Positions 41,488-50,201 of a stretch of DNA of 57,848 nucleotides are shown here, in pieces. Where the stretch lies: assembly GCA_902362365.1 (NCBI GenBank), contig CABIVQ010000015.1, forward strand, positions 1 to 57,848. The letters run 5' to 3'. A program made the translations under genes and the position numbers. Below the pieces are notes generated by a model. The model had not been told where the DNA came from. It made no database searches and was given only the letters and a program-made list of their open reading frames with translations. The stretch is from Clostridiaceae bacterium (GTDB lineage Bacteria; Bacillota; Clostridia; Peptostreptococcales; Peptostreptococcaceae). Position 1 is the first letter of the stretch, and every line of letters begins with the position of its first letter.

Positions 41488-41550
41488 ATGTCGAAAATAC
41501 GGGCGTTCCTCTGTACGTTGGTCAAGTATTAAGAACGTCTATGATACTAG
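41488..41550 (+). promoter_or_regulatory. candidate L19 ribosomal-protein leader of rplS
   Basis: The short leader before rplS holds several complementary segments: CGTTC (41504-41508) with GAACG (41533-41537), ACGTT (41515-41519) with AACGT (41534-41538), and AGTAT (41525-41529) with ATACT (41544-41548). Some of these are mutually exclusive or interleaved. The last arm ends next to the AGGAGG of rplS. L19 leaders are known in Firmicutes. I assign this by position and structure, not by a search. Confidence 0.5.
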
Positions 41551-41559
41551 GAGGAAAAA

Positions 41560-41904
41560 ATGAACGAAATATTAAGATCATTAGAACAAGAACAATTAAG
41601 AAACGATGTTCCTAACTTTGGACCTGGGGACACAGTTAAAGTACACGTTAGAATAGTTGAAGGAAAAAGAGAAAGAGTTCAAGTATTTGAAGGTGTAGTA
41701 TTAAAGAGACAAGGTGGAGGAGCTAGAGAAACTTTCACTGTTAGAAAAATATCTTTCAACGTTGGTGTAGAAAGAACTTTCCCAGTTCATTCTCCAAAAT
41801 TAGAGAAGATAGAAGTAACTAGAAAAGGTAAAGTAAGAAGAGCTAAATTAACTTACCTAAGAGGTAGAGTTGGTAAAGCTGCTAAGATAAAAGAAGCTAG
41901 ATAA
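41560..41904 (+). CDS. rplS: 50S ribosomal protein L19
   Basis: The 114-residue L19 sits at the 30S-50S interface. Recognised by [32 protein letters not shown], the [14 protein letters not shown] segment and the basic end [16 protein letters not shown]. Strong AGGAGG before the ATG. It has its own promoter and leader and a strong terminator. Confidence 0.98.
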   Translation: MNEILRSLEQEQLRNDVPNFGPGDTVKVHVRIVEGKRERVQVFEGVVLKRQGGGARETFTVRKISFNVGVERTFPVHSPKLEKIEVTRKGKVRRAKLTYLRGRVGKAAKIKEAR

Positions 41905-41924
41905 TTAGAAACTTTACTATAAAT

Positions 41925-41969
41925 AAAAGAGTTGTCTAAGTGATTAAATCATTTTGACAACTCTTTTTT
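41925..41969 (+). terminator. terminator after rplS
   Basis: AAAAGAGTTGTC (41925-41936) pairs with GACAACTCTTTT (41956-41967), with inner TGATT/AATCA pairing, and runs into T. Confidence 0.93.
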
Positions 41970-42153
41970 CAATCTTAAGAAAATATAATTTAGTTTATTC
42001 GTTAATAAATATACGTATATATAATAGTATATTAAGTGAAAATATAGATATAAGTATTAGTATTACAATTATTATCATTGATGTGAAGATTATGATATAA
42101 TAAGTAAGTTAAATATGATAAAAATAGCAAGAAATAATGAAGGAGTGATAATC

Positions 42154-43065
42154 ATGGCAAGAGGAGATAAAATGAGGTCGGACTATGAAGATTATCTTGT
42201 AGATGATAATTTACATATAAACTGGTATCCTGGTCATATGAAAAAGACAAGGGACTTAGTTAGAAATAACTTAAAACTAGTAGATGTAGTTGTAGAACTT
42301 TTAGACGCGAGAATTCCATATAGTAGTAAAAATCCAGATATAGATAAATTAGCAGGGAACAAACCAAGAGTTGTTATACTGAACAAAAGTGATTTAGCAG
42401 ATAGAAACAAATTAAATAGATGGATAAATTATTATAAACAAAAAGGCATAAAAGCAATACCTGTAGATACTATGAAGGGTTCAGGGCTAAATAAATTAAT
42501 AGAAGAGTGTAAAAATGTTACTAAGGATAAGATGGATGCACTTAAAGATAAAGGTAGAAAAGAAAGACCTATAAGAATAATGATAGTAGGTGTGCCTAAC
42601 GTAGGTAAGTCTTCTATAATAAATAAATTAACGGGAAGAAAGAGCGCTGTAACAGGAGATAAACCAGGAGTAACGAAAGGTAAACAGTGGGTTAGATTAA
42701 AAGGTAACTTAGAACTACTTGATACTCCAGGTATTTTATGGCCTAAATTTGAAGACCAAGAAGTTGCTTTGAATTTAGCTTTTAGTAGAGCGATAAAAGA
42801 TGAAGTTTTAGATATTGAAACTTTAGCATTAAGACTTATAGAGAAACTTATGATTATAGAGCCAGAGAAATTAAAAGCTAGATACAAGTTAGAAGAATTA
42901 GGAGAAACTCCACTTGAGACTATGGATATGATAGGACGTAAAAGGGGATTCATAACAGGTAGAAAAGAACTAGACTATACTCGTATAGCATTTACTGTTT
43001 TAAATGAATTTAGAGAAGGAAAAATCGGTCAAATAAGTTTAGAAGTACCAGAAGATATAAAATAA
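42154..43065 (+). CDS. rbgA: RbgA (YlqF), ribosome biogenesis GTPase
   Basis: RbgA is needed for late 50S assembly. The 303-residue protein starts at ATG 42154 after AAGGAGTG; the ATG at 42115 lacks a ribosome-binding site. It is a circularly permuted GTPase: NKSD (G4) comes before GVPNVGKSS (G1), with TPG in DTPGILW (G3) afterwards. The N-terminal INWYPGHMKKT is typical, and the C-terminus forms an RNA-binding helical domain. It lies between rplS and rnhB, as in other Firmicutes, but brnQ is inserted before rnhB. Confidence 0.96.
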   Translation: MARGDKMRSDYEDYLVDDNLHINWYPGHMKKTRDLVRNNLKLVDVVVELLDARIPYSSKNPDIDKLAGNKPRVVILNKSDLADRNKLNRWINYYKQKGIKAIPVDTMKGSGLNKLIEECKNVTKDKMDALKDKGRKERPIRIMIVGVPNVGKSSIINKLTGRKSAVTGDKPGVTKGKQWVRLKGNLELLDTPGILWPKFEDQEVALNLAFSRAIKDEVLDIETLALRLIEKLMIIEPEKLKARYKLEELGETPLETMDMIGRKRGFITGRKELDYTRIAFTVLNEFREGKIGQISLEVPEDIK

Positions 43066-43094
43066 TATACGAATTAATAAATATTAATGATATG

Positions 43095-43145
43095 AGGTCG
43101 CTTCTTAAAAGGTAAAATTTTATCTTTTAAGAAGTGGCCTTTTTA
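43095..43145 (+). terminator. terminator after rbgA
   Basis: A 17-bp stem with two G-U pairs (43095-43111 with 43124-43140) is followed by a T-run. Confidence 0.92.
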
Positions 43146-43224
43146 TATTTAAAGAGTTATTGTAGATATGATTAAGGTTAATTTTAATAGCTTATACACA
43201 AAAAGACTAAAATTTCTAATATTA

Positions 43225-43253
43225 TTGACAATTTAGAAAATAAAATATATAAT
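43225..43253 (+). promoter_or_regulatory. consensus sigma-A promoter of brnQ
   Basis: TTGACA (43225-43230), 17 bases, TATAAT (43248-43253): a full consensus match. An AATTT...GAAAAT stretch in the spacer vaguely resembles a CodY box, but with about five mismatches. Confidence 0.8.
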
Positions 43254-43296
43254 AAATTGAAATTATAATTTATATAGTAATATTGGGAGGAATTAT

Positions 43297-44562
43297 ATGC
43301 GAAATATAAAAGATATAATGGTGGTAGGCTTTGCTTTATTTGCTATGTTTTTTGGAGCAGGTAATTTAATATTTCCACCATTTTTAGGATTAGTATCAGG
43401 GTCTAGTTGGTTAACTGGATTTGCTGGATTTGTATTAGCTGATGTAGGTTTAGCATTATTAGCTATATTGGCAGCGGCTAGGTGTAATGGAGAAGTAAGT
43501 AAAGTTTTAAGTAGATCAGGGAAAAATTTATCGGTAATACTAGGTTGTGCTATAATGATATGTCTAGGGCCATTGTTAGCAATACCTAGAACTGCAGCAA
43601 CTACTTTTGAAATGGGTATAATGCCATTATTTGAAGGTTTTAACCCTGTAATATTTTCGATAATATTCTTTATTTTAACTTTAATGTTAACAATAAAACC
43701 ATCAAAGGTTGTAGATATAATAGGTTCGTTTTTAACTCCGACATTATTAATAGCTCTAGCGATATTAATAATATCAGGAATACTAAATCCATTAGGTGAA
43801 ATAAGTACAACACCTATGATAGAAAATGTATTTGTTGAAGGAATTAATCAAGGATATCAAACTATGGATACTCTTGGAGCTGTAGCCTTATCAACGGTAG
43901 TAATAGCTACAATTTCGAATAAAGGATATAAAGATGACAAGTTGAAAGTTAAATTAACATTACAAGCTGGCATAGTAGCATCAATAGCATTATGCTTAGT
44001 TTATGGTGGTCTTGCTTACTTAGGAGCTACAGTATCAACTAAATATGGAGCTGATATAGTTCAGACATCGTTAATAGTGAATATAACAAGTATGCTGCTT
44101 GGCCAGCCTGGTAAGATAATTCTTGCAGTGATAGTTGGCCTTGCTTGTTTGACAACTTCAATAGGTCTTACATCTGCGACAGGGCAGTATTTTACAAAAC
44201 TTACAAATGGTAAGTTAAGATATGAAATTGTAGTTACTGTTGTTTGTATATTTAGTGCAATAGTATCTAATTTTGGAGTTAGTACAATAATACAATTCTC
44301 AGCTCCAATATTAAGTTTAATATATCCGGCAACTGTTACTTTAATAGTATTAACTCTATTTGGTAATAAAATAAACAATGATAATGTATTTAAATTTGCT
44401 ACATATGCAGCACTAATAGTAAGTATGTTAACTGTAGCTAATGATTTTAATATTAGTATACCTTTTGTTTTAAAATTACCATTTGCATCTTTTGGATTTA
44501 ACTGGATAGTTCCAGTTACAATAGCTGGATTTATAGGTAACTTTATACCAGATAAAAAATAG
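43297..44562 (+). CDS. brnQ: branched-chain amino acid:cation symporter BrnQ
   Basis: This takes up leucine, isoleucine and valine with Na+ or H+. The 421-residue protein has about twelve transmembrane helices and the family start GFALFAMFFGAGNLIFPPFLG. GPLLAIPRTAATTFEMG is the conserved substrate/ion-site segment. It is a single-gene unit with a consensus promoter and its own terminator. brnQ genes are classic CodY targets in Firmicutes and codY is in this window; control here is inferred, not shown. Confidence 0.95.
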   Translation: MRNIKDIMVVGFALFAMFFGAGNLIFPPFLGLVSGSSWLTGFAGFVLADVGLALLAILAAARCNGEVSKVLSRSGKNLSVILGCAIMICLGPLLAIPRTAATTFEMGIMPLFEGFNPVIFSIIFFILTLMLTIKPSKVVDIIGSFLTPTLLIALAILIISGILNPLGEISTTPMIENVFVEGINQGYQTMDTLGAVALSTVVIATISNKGYKDDKLKVKLTLQAGIVASIALCLVYGGLAYLGATVSTKYGADIVQTSLIVNITSMLLGQPGKIILAVIVGLACLTTSIGLTSATGQYFTKLTNGKLRYEIVVTVVCIFSAIVSNFGVSTIIQFSAPILSLIYPATVTLIVLTLFGNKINNDNVFKFATYAALIVSMLTVANDFNISIPFVLKLPFASFGFNWIVPVTIAGFIGNFIPDKK

Positions 44563-44595
44563 AAAATCAATATAGAATAAATAAAACAATATAAT

Positions 44596-44673
44596 TAAAA
44601 AGAGATATCTATAAATAAACCTAATTATACAATTAGTTGTGTAGAGGTAATGTTTTAAGATATCTCTTTTTAT
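44596..44673 (+). terminator. terminator after brnQ with long loop
   Basis: AAAGAGATATCT and AGATATCTCTTT form a long stem ending in a T-run. The loop contains a smaller hairpin (CTAATT/AATTAG at 44621-44636). In the remaining part of the 379-base gap before rnhB I see only a weak promoter candidate near 44880-44905. Confidence 0.8.
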
Positions 44674-44941
44674 TGATTTAAGTAATTAATTTTTATATTG
44701 TACTGCCTAATAATTAGGTGGATATAGAAGATTTGATTCAAATGAAGATAGTATTTATATTAGATAACAGGTTTATAATAGAGTTAAAAATATGAATATT
44801 ATGAGTGTTAAATTAAAGGATTTTATTTATAGTTGAAATCAAATGAGGTTAAAAAGTAAAAAACTTATTATTAATATTTATCAATATAAAAATAAGTATG
44901 TTAAAATACCTATGTATAACAAAAAAAGTGAGGAGAAGATA

Positions 44942-45709
44942 ATGACGAATAAAAGTGTAAAAGAAATTAAGGAAATAGTAGATAATTTAGAAATAGATAA
45001 ATATCTGGAGTATATAGAAATATTAAAAGGTGATGAAAGAAAATCTGTCCAAAATTTAGCTCTAAAATTAGCTAAGAAATTAGATAATATAAGAAAAGAA
45101 GAAGAGAGACTAGATAGAATAAATATATATGAAAATGAAGGTTATGAAAAAGGATATCTTTATATAGGGGGTATAGATGAAGCTGGAAGAGGTCCTTTAG
45201 CAGGTCCTGTTGTAGCTGCTGTAGTAGTGTTTAAACAAGGTACAAAGATAGAAGGTATAAATGACTCTAAAAAGTTAAGTGAAGCGAAGAGGGATGAATT
45301 ATTTGAGGTTATAAAGCAAGAAGCTCTTGATTATGGAATAGGAATTGTAAATAATGAAGAAATTGATGAGTTTAACATATTAAATGCTACTTATATGGCA
45401 ATGAAAAAAGCATTGAATTGTTTAAAACAAACTCCAGATTATTTACTAGTTGATGCAGCTACAATACCTGGAATAGATATTAAGCAAAATCCAATTATTA
45501 AAGGAGATTCAAAATCTATCTCAATTGCAGCAGCTAGTATATTAGCGAAAGTTACAAGAGATAGTATGATGTATCAATATGATGAAATATACCCAGAGTA
45601 TGGATTTAAAGGTCACAAAGGATATGGAACAAAAGAACATTATGAAGCCATTGAAAAACATGGTATAACACCAATACATAGAAAAAGTTTCTTAAAGAAT
45701 GTGTTATAA
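44942..45709 (+). CDS. rnhB: ribonuclease HII
   Basis: This nicks RNA in RNA-DNA hybrids and at single ribonucleotides. The 255-residue protein has GGIDEAGRGPLAGPVVAA, with the first Asp-Glu pair of the active site, NDSKKLSEAKRDEL, LLVDA and the final HKGYGTKEHYEAI. Start at ATG 44942 after GAGGAGA; an in-frame ATG at 44843 has no ribosome-binding site. An N-terminal helical extension of about 75 residues precedes the catalytic domain, as in other Firmicute RNase HII proteins. Confidence 0.96.
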   Translation: MTNKSVKEIKEIVDNLEIDKYLEYIEILKGDERKSVQNLALKLAKKLDNIRKEEERLDRINIYENEGYEKGYLYIGGIDEAGRGPLAGPVVAAVVVFKQGTKIEGINDSKKLSEAKRDELFEVIKQEALDYGIGIVNNEEIDEFNILNATYMAMKKALNCLKQTPDYLLVDAATIPGIDIKQNPIIKGDSKSISIAAASILAKVTRDSMMYQYDEIYPEYGFKGHKGYGTKEHYEAIEKHGITPIHRKSFLKNVL

Positions 45710-45770
45710 TATAATAGAAATTGCATATTAAGAATAAATAATAAAAAATAGTAATTATGGGGGACTAACA

Positions 45771-46787
45771 ATGGATTATAAAGAAATATTAAAAAGCGCT
45801 AGAGCAAATTTAAATGGGAGCTGTAGAGTGTGTAAATCATGTAATGGTGTAGTCTGTGCAGGTGAAGTTCCTGGAATGGGTGGAAAAGGAAGTGGGTCTT
45901 CTTTTATAGAAAACTTTAAAAGTTTGGAAAAAGTAAAGATAAATATGAGAGTAATACATAGTGTATCAAATCTGGATACATCTATAGAGTTATTTGGGAG
46001 AAAGATGGATTCGCCCATATTTGCAGCTCCTATAACAGGAACTACTTTAAATATGGGTGGAGGACTTACAGAAAAAGAATATATAACTCCTGTTGTTGAA
46101 GGCTGTATAAATAGCGGTGTATATGCAATGGTAGGAGATACAGCAGTAGATTCTTTTTTAATAGATAATTTAGAAGTACTATCACAAAATAATGGTGATG
46201 GAATTGTATTTATAAAGCCTTGGGAAAATGAAGATATAAAAAGAAAAATAAAATTAGCTGAAGAATCAAGTGCTTTTGCAGTTGGTGTGGATGTAGATGC
46301 ATGTGGGTTAGTAACTTTATCAATGCATGGAAAAACTGTAGTTCCTAAAAATGTAGAGGATATAAAGGAATTAAAAGCCTGTACAAAGCTACCATTTATA
46401 TTAAAAGGTATAATGACTGTAGAAGATGCACTTATGGCAGTAGAAGCAGGTGTTGATGCAATAGTTGTATCAAATCATGGTGGAAGAGTTTTAGATTGTA
46501 CTCCAGGAGTTGCAGAAGTTCTTCCTGAAATAGCTAAAGCTGTTAAAGGAAAAGTAACTATACTTGCAGACGGTGGAGTAAGAACAGGAGTAGACGTACT
46601 AAAAATGATAGGTCTAGGTGCGGATGCTGTATTAATAGGAAGACCTTTTGTAACTGCATCTTTTGGAGGCGGAAGAGAAGGTGTAGAAGGCTATATTAAT
46701 AAAGTAAAAGCAGAATTAGAAGCTACTATGATATTAACAGGATGTCAAACTGTAAAAGAAATAGACTCTAAGGTTATATATAAATAA
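45771..46787 (+). CDS. FMN-dependent alpha-hydroxy-acid dehydrogenase with N-terminal cysteine cluster
   Basis: The 338-residue TIM-barrel protein belongs to the lactate/glycolate oxidase family. It shows APITGTTLN, the catalytic-site SNHGGRVLDCTPG (His and Arg) and the FMN phosphate site ILADGGVRTGVDVLKMIGLGADAVLIGRP. Unlike aerobic members it begins with four close cysteines (Cys18, Cys21, Cys24, Cys29; CxxCxxCxxxxC) before GKGSGSSF. These could bind a metal or Fe-S cluster and link the flavin to another electron acceptor. Substrate is not predictable. Confidence 0.85.
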   Translation: MDYKEILKSARANLNGSCRVCKSCNGVVCAGEVPGMGGKGSGSSFIENFKSLEKVKINMRVIHSVSNLDTSIELFGRKMDSPIFAAPITGTTLNMGGGLTEKEYITPVVEGCINSGVYAMVGDTAVDSFLIDNLEVLSQNNGDGIVFIKPWENEDIKRKIKLAEESSAFAVGVDVDACGLVTLSMHGKTVVPKNVEDIKELKACTKLPFILKGIMTVEDALMAVEAGVDAIVVSNHGGRVLDCTPGVAEVLPEIAKAVKGKVTILADGGVRTGVDVLKMIGLGADAVLIGRPFVTASFGGGREGVEGYINKVKAELEATMILTGCQTVKEIDSKVIYK

Positions 46788-46829
46788 TTATTTAATTAAT
46801 AAAAATAAAAAACAATTATTATGCTAAAT

Positions 46830-46876
46830 AAAAATCCTTCCGTATGTGTTTATAAACTGTATGGAAGGATTTTTTA
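46830..46876. terminator. bidirectional terminator between convergent genes
   Basis: AAAAATCCTTCC and GGAAGGATTTTT form a strong stem, extended inward by a few pairs, with A- and T-runs on both sides. It serves the gene ending at 46787 (plus) and the one ending at 46895 (minus). Confidence 0.92.
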
Positions 46877-46894
46877 TAATATGATTTAAGTGAT

Positions 46895-48154
46895 TTACTC
46901 GAATGGGCTACTAACGACTTGTATTATATCTGAATTATTTATTAATGAAGATGTATTTTCATAAGATTGTTCAAGCTTACTATAAGGTAGATTCTCAATA
47001 GTATTTAATGAAGTTTTATCTTCAAGTGGAACAATTTCATAAACTAATTTAGAACCAGAAGTATATTTATTAACCCAAGTAGGAATGCACGTAACATTAG
47101 ATACATAAGCCTCTTCTTCTAGACTATCTTTGGTAATATCAATGGTTACCATTAAGCCATCCTCAGTGTAAGGAGTACCTAAAATTTCTTGTCTTTGATT
47201 AGAAATTAAATTTCCTAGAGAATATACAACTAGGGTATCGTTCTCACCGTTAGAAGATTTAATCATTTCAACAGGTTGTACTACGTGAGGATGAGAACCG
47301 ATTATAATATCAACTCCAACATCAGATAACTTTTGTGCTAATTCCTTTTGAAAGTTATTAGGTGTTCTTTGATACTCATTTCCCCAGTGTAGGATTACTA
47401 TTTGCATGTCTGTATTACTTAGATTAGATAAGGTATTATTAATAGTAGAAAAAGCGCTTTCTATATCAGTTGAGCTGAATATATTAGCTTTATCTTTACA
47501 TTCATCTGAAACTTGTATACCATTTAAATATTTATTAGAGCCTTTAATATCTCCATAAGAATAAGAAGTAATTCCTAATTTTATACCTTTTACATCTTTT
47601 ATAATATAGTCATTATCATCAATATTACTTCGAGTTCCTACTGTGTCAAAACCTAAATTTTTCAAAGTAGAAAGTGTTCTTTCAAAACCTAAAGTGCCTT
47701 TGTCAAAGGTGTGATTATTTATAGTAGAAATAACATCGAAGCCTGCATTTTTTAATGCGACTGCAAGTGCATCTGGAGTATTGAAAGTTGGATAAGAACT
47801 ATAAGCTATACTTTCACCAGCTAATGTAGTTTCTAAATTAGCAATACTTAAATCTGAGTTTTCAATATAACTTTTTATATGTTGGAAATTATTATCAAAA
47901 GAATATGTATCAGTAGAAGCATCATGTTGAGCTTCTAACTGTGGTGTGTGTGCCATTACATCCCCAACAGCAGTTAGACTTAGGCTAGTGGCTTTATAAG
48001 AATTATTTATTATGGTAGATTGATTGTTATCATCATTGTCGCTAGGGTTTGAACATCCTGTAAAGAATAAGATACAAACTAAAGTAAAAATTAGTACAGA
48101 TGCTAATTTATTATTTATCTTTACCTTTATCTTTATGATATCGTTGTTACTCAT
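46895..48154 (-). CDS. CapA/PgsA-family lipoprotein (metallophosphatase-like)
   Basis: The only complete minus-strand gene. The 419-residue protein has a membrane segment ending in a lipobox (LFFTGC, Cys at about 34), so it is a lipoprotein. The CapA-type domain follows: LTAVGDVMAH, LETTLAG, NNHTFDKG and a GSHPHVVQP motif carry the His/Asp/Asn residues of metallophosphatases. CapA homologues are linked to poly-gamma-glutamate capsules, but no capB/capC genes lie nearby. A role in poly-gamma-glutamate is therefore unproven. It starts at an ATG with AAAGGGAG upstream. Confidence 0.88.
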   Translation of the reverse strand: MSNNDIIKIKVKINNKLASVLIFTLVCILFFTGCSNPSDNDDNNQSTIINNSYKATSLSLTAVGDVMAHTPQLEAQHDASTDTYSFDNNFQHIKSYIENSDLSIANLETTLAGESIAYSSYPTFNTPDALAVALKNAGFDVISTINNHTFDKGTLGFERTLSTLKNLGFDTVGTRSNIDDNDYIIKDVKGIKLGITSYSYGDIKGSNKYLNGIQVSDECKDKANIFSSTDIESAFSTINNTLSNLSNTDMQIVILHWGNEYQRTPNNFQKELAQKLSDVGVDIIIGSHPHVVQPVEMIKSSNGENDTLVVYSLGNLISNQRQEILGTPYTEDGLMVTIDITKDSLEEEAYVSNVTCIPTWVNKYTSGSKLVYEIVPLEDKTSLNTIENLPYSKLEQSYENTSSLINNSDIIQVVSSPFE

Positions 48155-48298
48155 TTGTATATCTCCCTTTCTAGTTTTATAATATCCCTATTTTATATAG
48201 TATACGAAATGGAAAAAAAATCAATAAAAAAGTGAGAGTTTGTATACTTATATTATCTGTTGACAATAATTAAAAAAAATTAGAAATAGGTGAATGCT

Positions 48299-48643
48299 AT
48301 GAATAATAAAGAAAAAGGAGATTTAGGAGAAGTAATTGCATTAAAGTATCTTATTAAAAGTGGAGCGGAAATATTAGAGCGAAATTATAAGATTAAAACT
48401 GGTGAAATTGATATCATCGCTAAGGTTGATAATGAATTAGTATTTATTGAGGTTAAATCCAGAAGCAACACTAGATATGGATATCCCGCAGAAGCTGTTA
48501 ATTATAAAAAAATTAACAAAATATATAATGTGGCTAGATATTACATGTTAATGAATCATTTCAATGATGTACCTATAAGATTTGATGTTATAGAAATATA
48601 CTTTAATGAAAATAAAATTAATCATATTATAAATGCCTTTTAG
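48299..48643 (+). CDS. yraN: YraN-family endonuclease-like protein
   Basis: A 114-residue protein of the YraN/UPF0102 family with a restriction-endonuclease-like fold. Motifs: KGDLGEVIALKYL, GEIDIIAKVDNELVFIEVKSRS (the D...ExK nuclease motif) and YPAEAVNYKKINKI. Its cellular role is not established. The ATG at 48299 is preceded by AAATAGGTG. It is followed by comM and dprA, a common grouping. Confidence 0.9.
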   Translation: MNNKEKGDLGEVIALKYLIKSGAEILERNYKIKTGEIDIIAKVDNELVFIEVKSRSNTRYGYPAEAVNYKKINKIYNVARYYMLMNHFNDVPIRFDVIEIYFNENKINHIINAF

Positions 48644-48656
48644 AAAGGGAGTAAGT

Positions 48657-50192
48657 ATGTTAAGTATAATTAATTCTAGTAATGTAATAGGAATAGAAAG
48701 TTTTTTGACTAAGGTAGAAGTAGATATAACTAATGGTATACCATGTTTTAATATAGTTGGGCTTCCAAGTACAGAGATAAGAGAAGCTAGAGAAAGAGTA
48801 AAATCGGCAATTATAAATAGTGGATATAAATTCCCTAATTCAAGAATAGTTGTGAACTTATCTCCTGCAGATATGAAAAAAGAAGGATCTTTTTTAGATT
48901 TATCAATATGCATAGGATTACTTAGAAATTATATTAATAAAGATGAAAATTATATGAATGAAAGTATGTTTATAGGAGAATTATCTTTAGATGGAAATTT
49001 AAGAAAAGTTAGAGGAATTCTGCCAATAGTAATAGGAGCAAAAGAAAATAATCTAAAAAGAATATTTATACCAGTAGAAAATTTGATAGAAAGTTCATAT
49101 ATAGATGGAATTCAAATCATACCTATACATAGCTTAAATGAATGTATAGGATATTTAAACGGAGAGATAGATATAAATAAAGATAAAATATTATTAAATA
49201 AGAAGTATAACGCAAAATTTGAAAAATTATATGATGATGATTTTGAAGATGTTAGAGGAAATTACTTCGTAAAAAGAGGTGTAGAAATAGCAGCAGCAGG
49301 AAACCACAATATTCTAATGATAGGCCCTCCAGGATCAGGAAAAACAATGATTGCTAAAAGGATAACGACTATACTTCCTGATATAGATAACGATGAGATG
49401 CTGGAGATAAGTAAAATCTATAGTGTATCAGGGTTAATTGATGAAAATATAGGAATAGTTAATAAAAGACCATTTAGATCTCCTCATCATACGTCTACAA
49501 GACAAGCATTAATTGGAGGTGGAAGTAATCCTAAGCCTGGAGAGGTAATCCTAGCTCATAGAGGAGTACTATTTTTAGATGAAATAGCTGAGTTTGACAG
49601 GAAAATATTAGAGACTCTTAGGCAACCAATAGAGGATAAGTATATAAACATATCTAGAGTTAAATATAATATAAAATATCCATGTAATTTATTATTAGTA
49701 GGAGCAATGAACCCATGTCCGTGTGGTTATTATATGTCTGACAAAGAATGTAAATGTAGAAACTACGAAGTGACTAGATATCTCAATAAAATATCAGGCC
49801 CTTTGTTGGATAGATTTGATCTTTTTATTGAAGTAAATCCAGTTTCATATGAAGATTTACATAATTATAAAAAGGCAGAGAGTTCTAATGATATTAAATT
49901 AAGGGTGGAGAATGCAAGAAAGTTACAGAAATATAGGTTTAAAAATGATTCGATAAGTAGTAATAATGAAATAAAGTCATCTAAAATAGATAAATATTGT
50001 GAGTTAGATAAAAATGCTGTAGAGATAACTAAATTAATTTTTAATAAATATAAGTTAAGTAATAGAAGTTACACTAAACTTTTAAAAATGGCTAGAACAA
50101 TAGCAGATTTAGATGATAGTGATACTATAAAATCAAATCATATAAATGAGGCTTTTTCATACAGGAAGGCTTATTATACTTACTTTAGATAG
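48657..50192 (+). CDS. comM: ComM/YifB-family AAA+ ATPase
   Basis: The 511-residue protein has an N-terminal Lon-like domain (IVGLPSTEIREARERVKSAI). The Mg-chelatase-type AAA+ core shows GPPGSGKTMIAKRI (Walker A) and LFLDEIAEF (Walker B). The C-terminal helical domain contains the SYTKLLKMARTIADL segment. The MNPCPCGYYMSDKECKCR cysteines are characteristic. ComM is a branch-migration helicase used in natural transformation in Gram-negatives; in clostridia the role is unknown. The ATG at 48657 follows AAAGGGAG. Confidence 0.92.
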   Translation: MLSIINSSNVIGIESFLTKVEVDITNGIPCFNIVGLPSTEIREARERVKSAIINSGYKFPNSRIVVNLSPADMKKEGSFLDLSICIGLLRNYINKDENYMNESMFIGELSLDGNLRKVRGILPIVIGAKENNLKRIFIPVENLIESSYIDGIQIIPIHSLNECIGYLNGEIDINKDKILLNKKYNAKFEKLYDDDFEDVRGNYFVKRGVEIAAAGNHNILMIGPPGSGKTMIAKRITTILPDIDNDEMLEISKIYSVSGLIDENIGIVNKRPFRSPHHTSTRQALIGGGSNPKPGEVILAHRGVLFLDEIAEFDRKILETLRQPIEDKYINISRVKYNIKYPCNLLLVGAMNPCPCGYYMSDKECKCRNYEVTRYLNKISGPLLDRFDLFIEVNPVSYEDLHNYKKAESSNDIKLRVENARKLQKYRFKNDSISSNNEIKSSKIDKYCELDKNAVEITKLIFNKYKLSNRSYTKLLKMARTIADLDDSDTIKSNHINEAFSYRKAYYTYFR

Positions 50193-50201
50193 AGGTGAAT
50201 T

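Noticed and set aside
41487..41493. TGTCGAA 0A-box core upstream of rplS
   Set aside because: A single heptamer located at or after the predicted transcript start of a ribosomal protein gene; likely chance.
42432..42953. 173-codon open frame antisense to rbgA, and similar antisense frames over deoB, ylxM/comM and aroE
   Set aside because: All lie wholly or largely opposite well-identified genes, are hydrophobic/Ser-rich by composition, and lack start signals.
43220..43240. CodY-box-like sequence in the brnQ promoter
   Set aside because: About five mismatches to the 15-base consensus; in AT-rich DNA this is not above background, although brnQ is a typical CodY target.
44843..44941. Extended N-terminus of RNase HII from the ATG at 44843
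   Set aside because: No ribosome-binding site there, whereas GAGGAGA precedes the ATG at 44942; the extra residues do not resemble the family.
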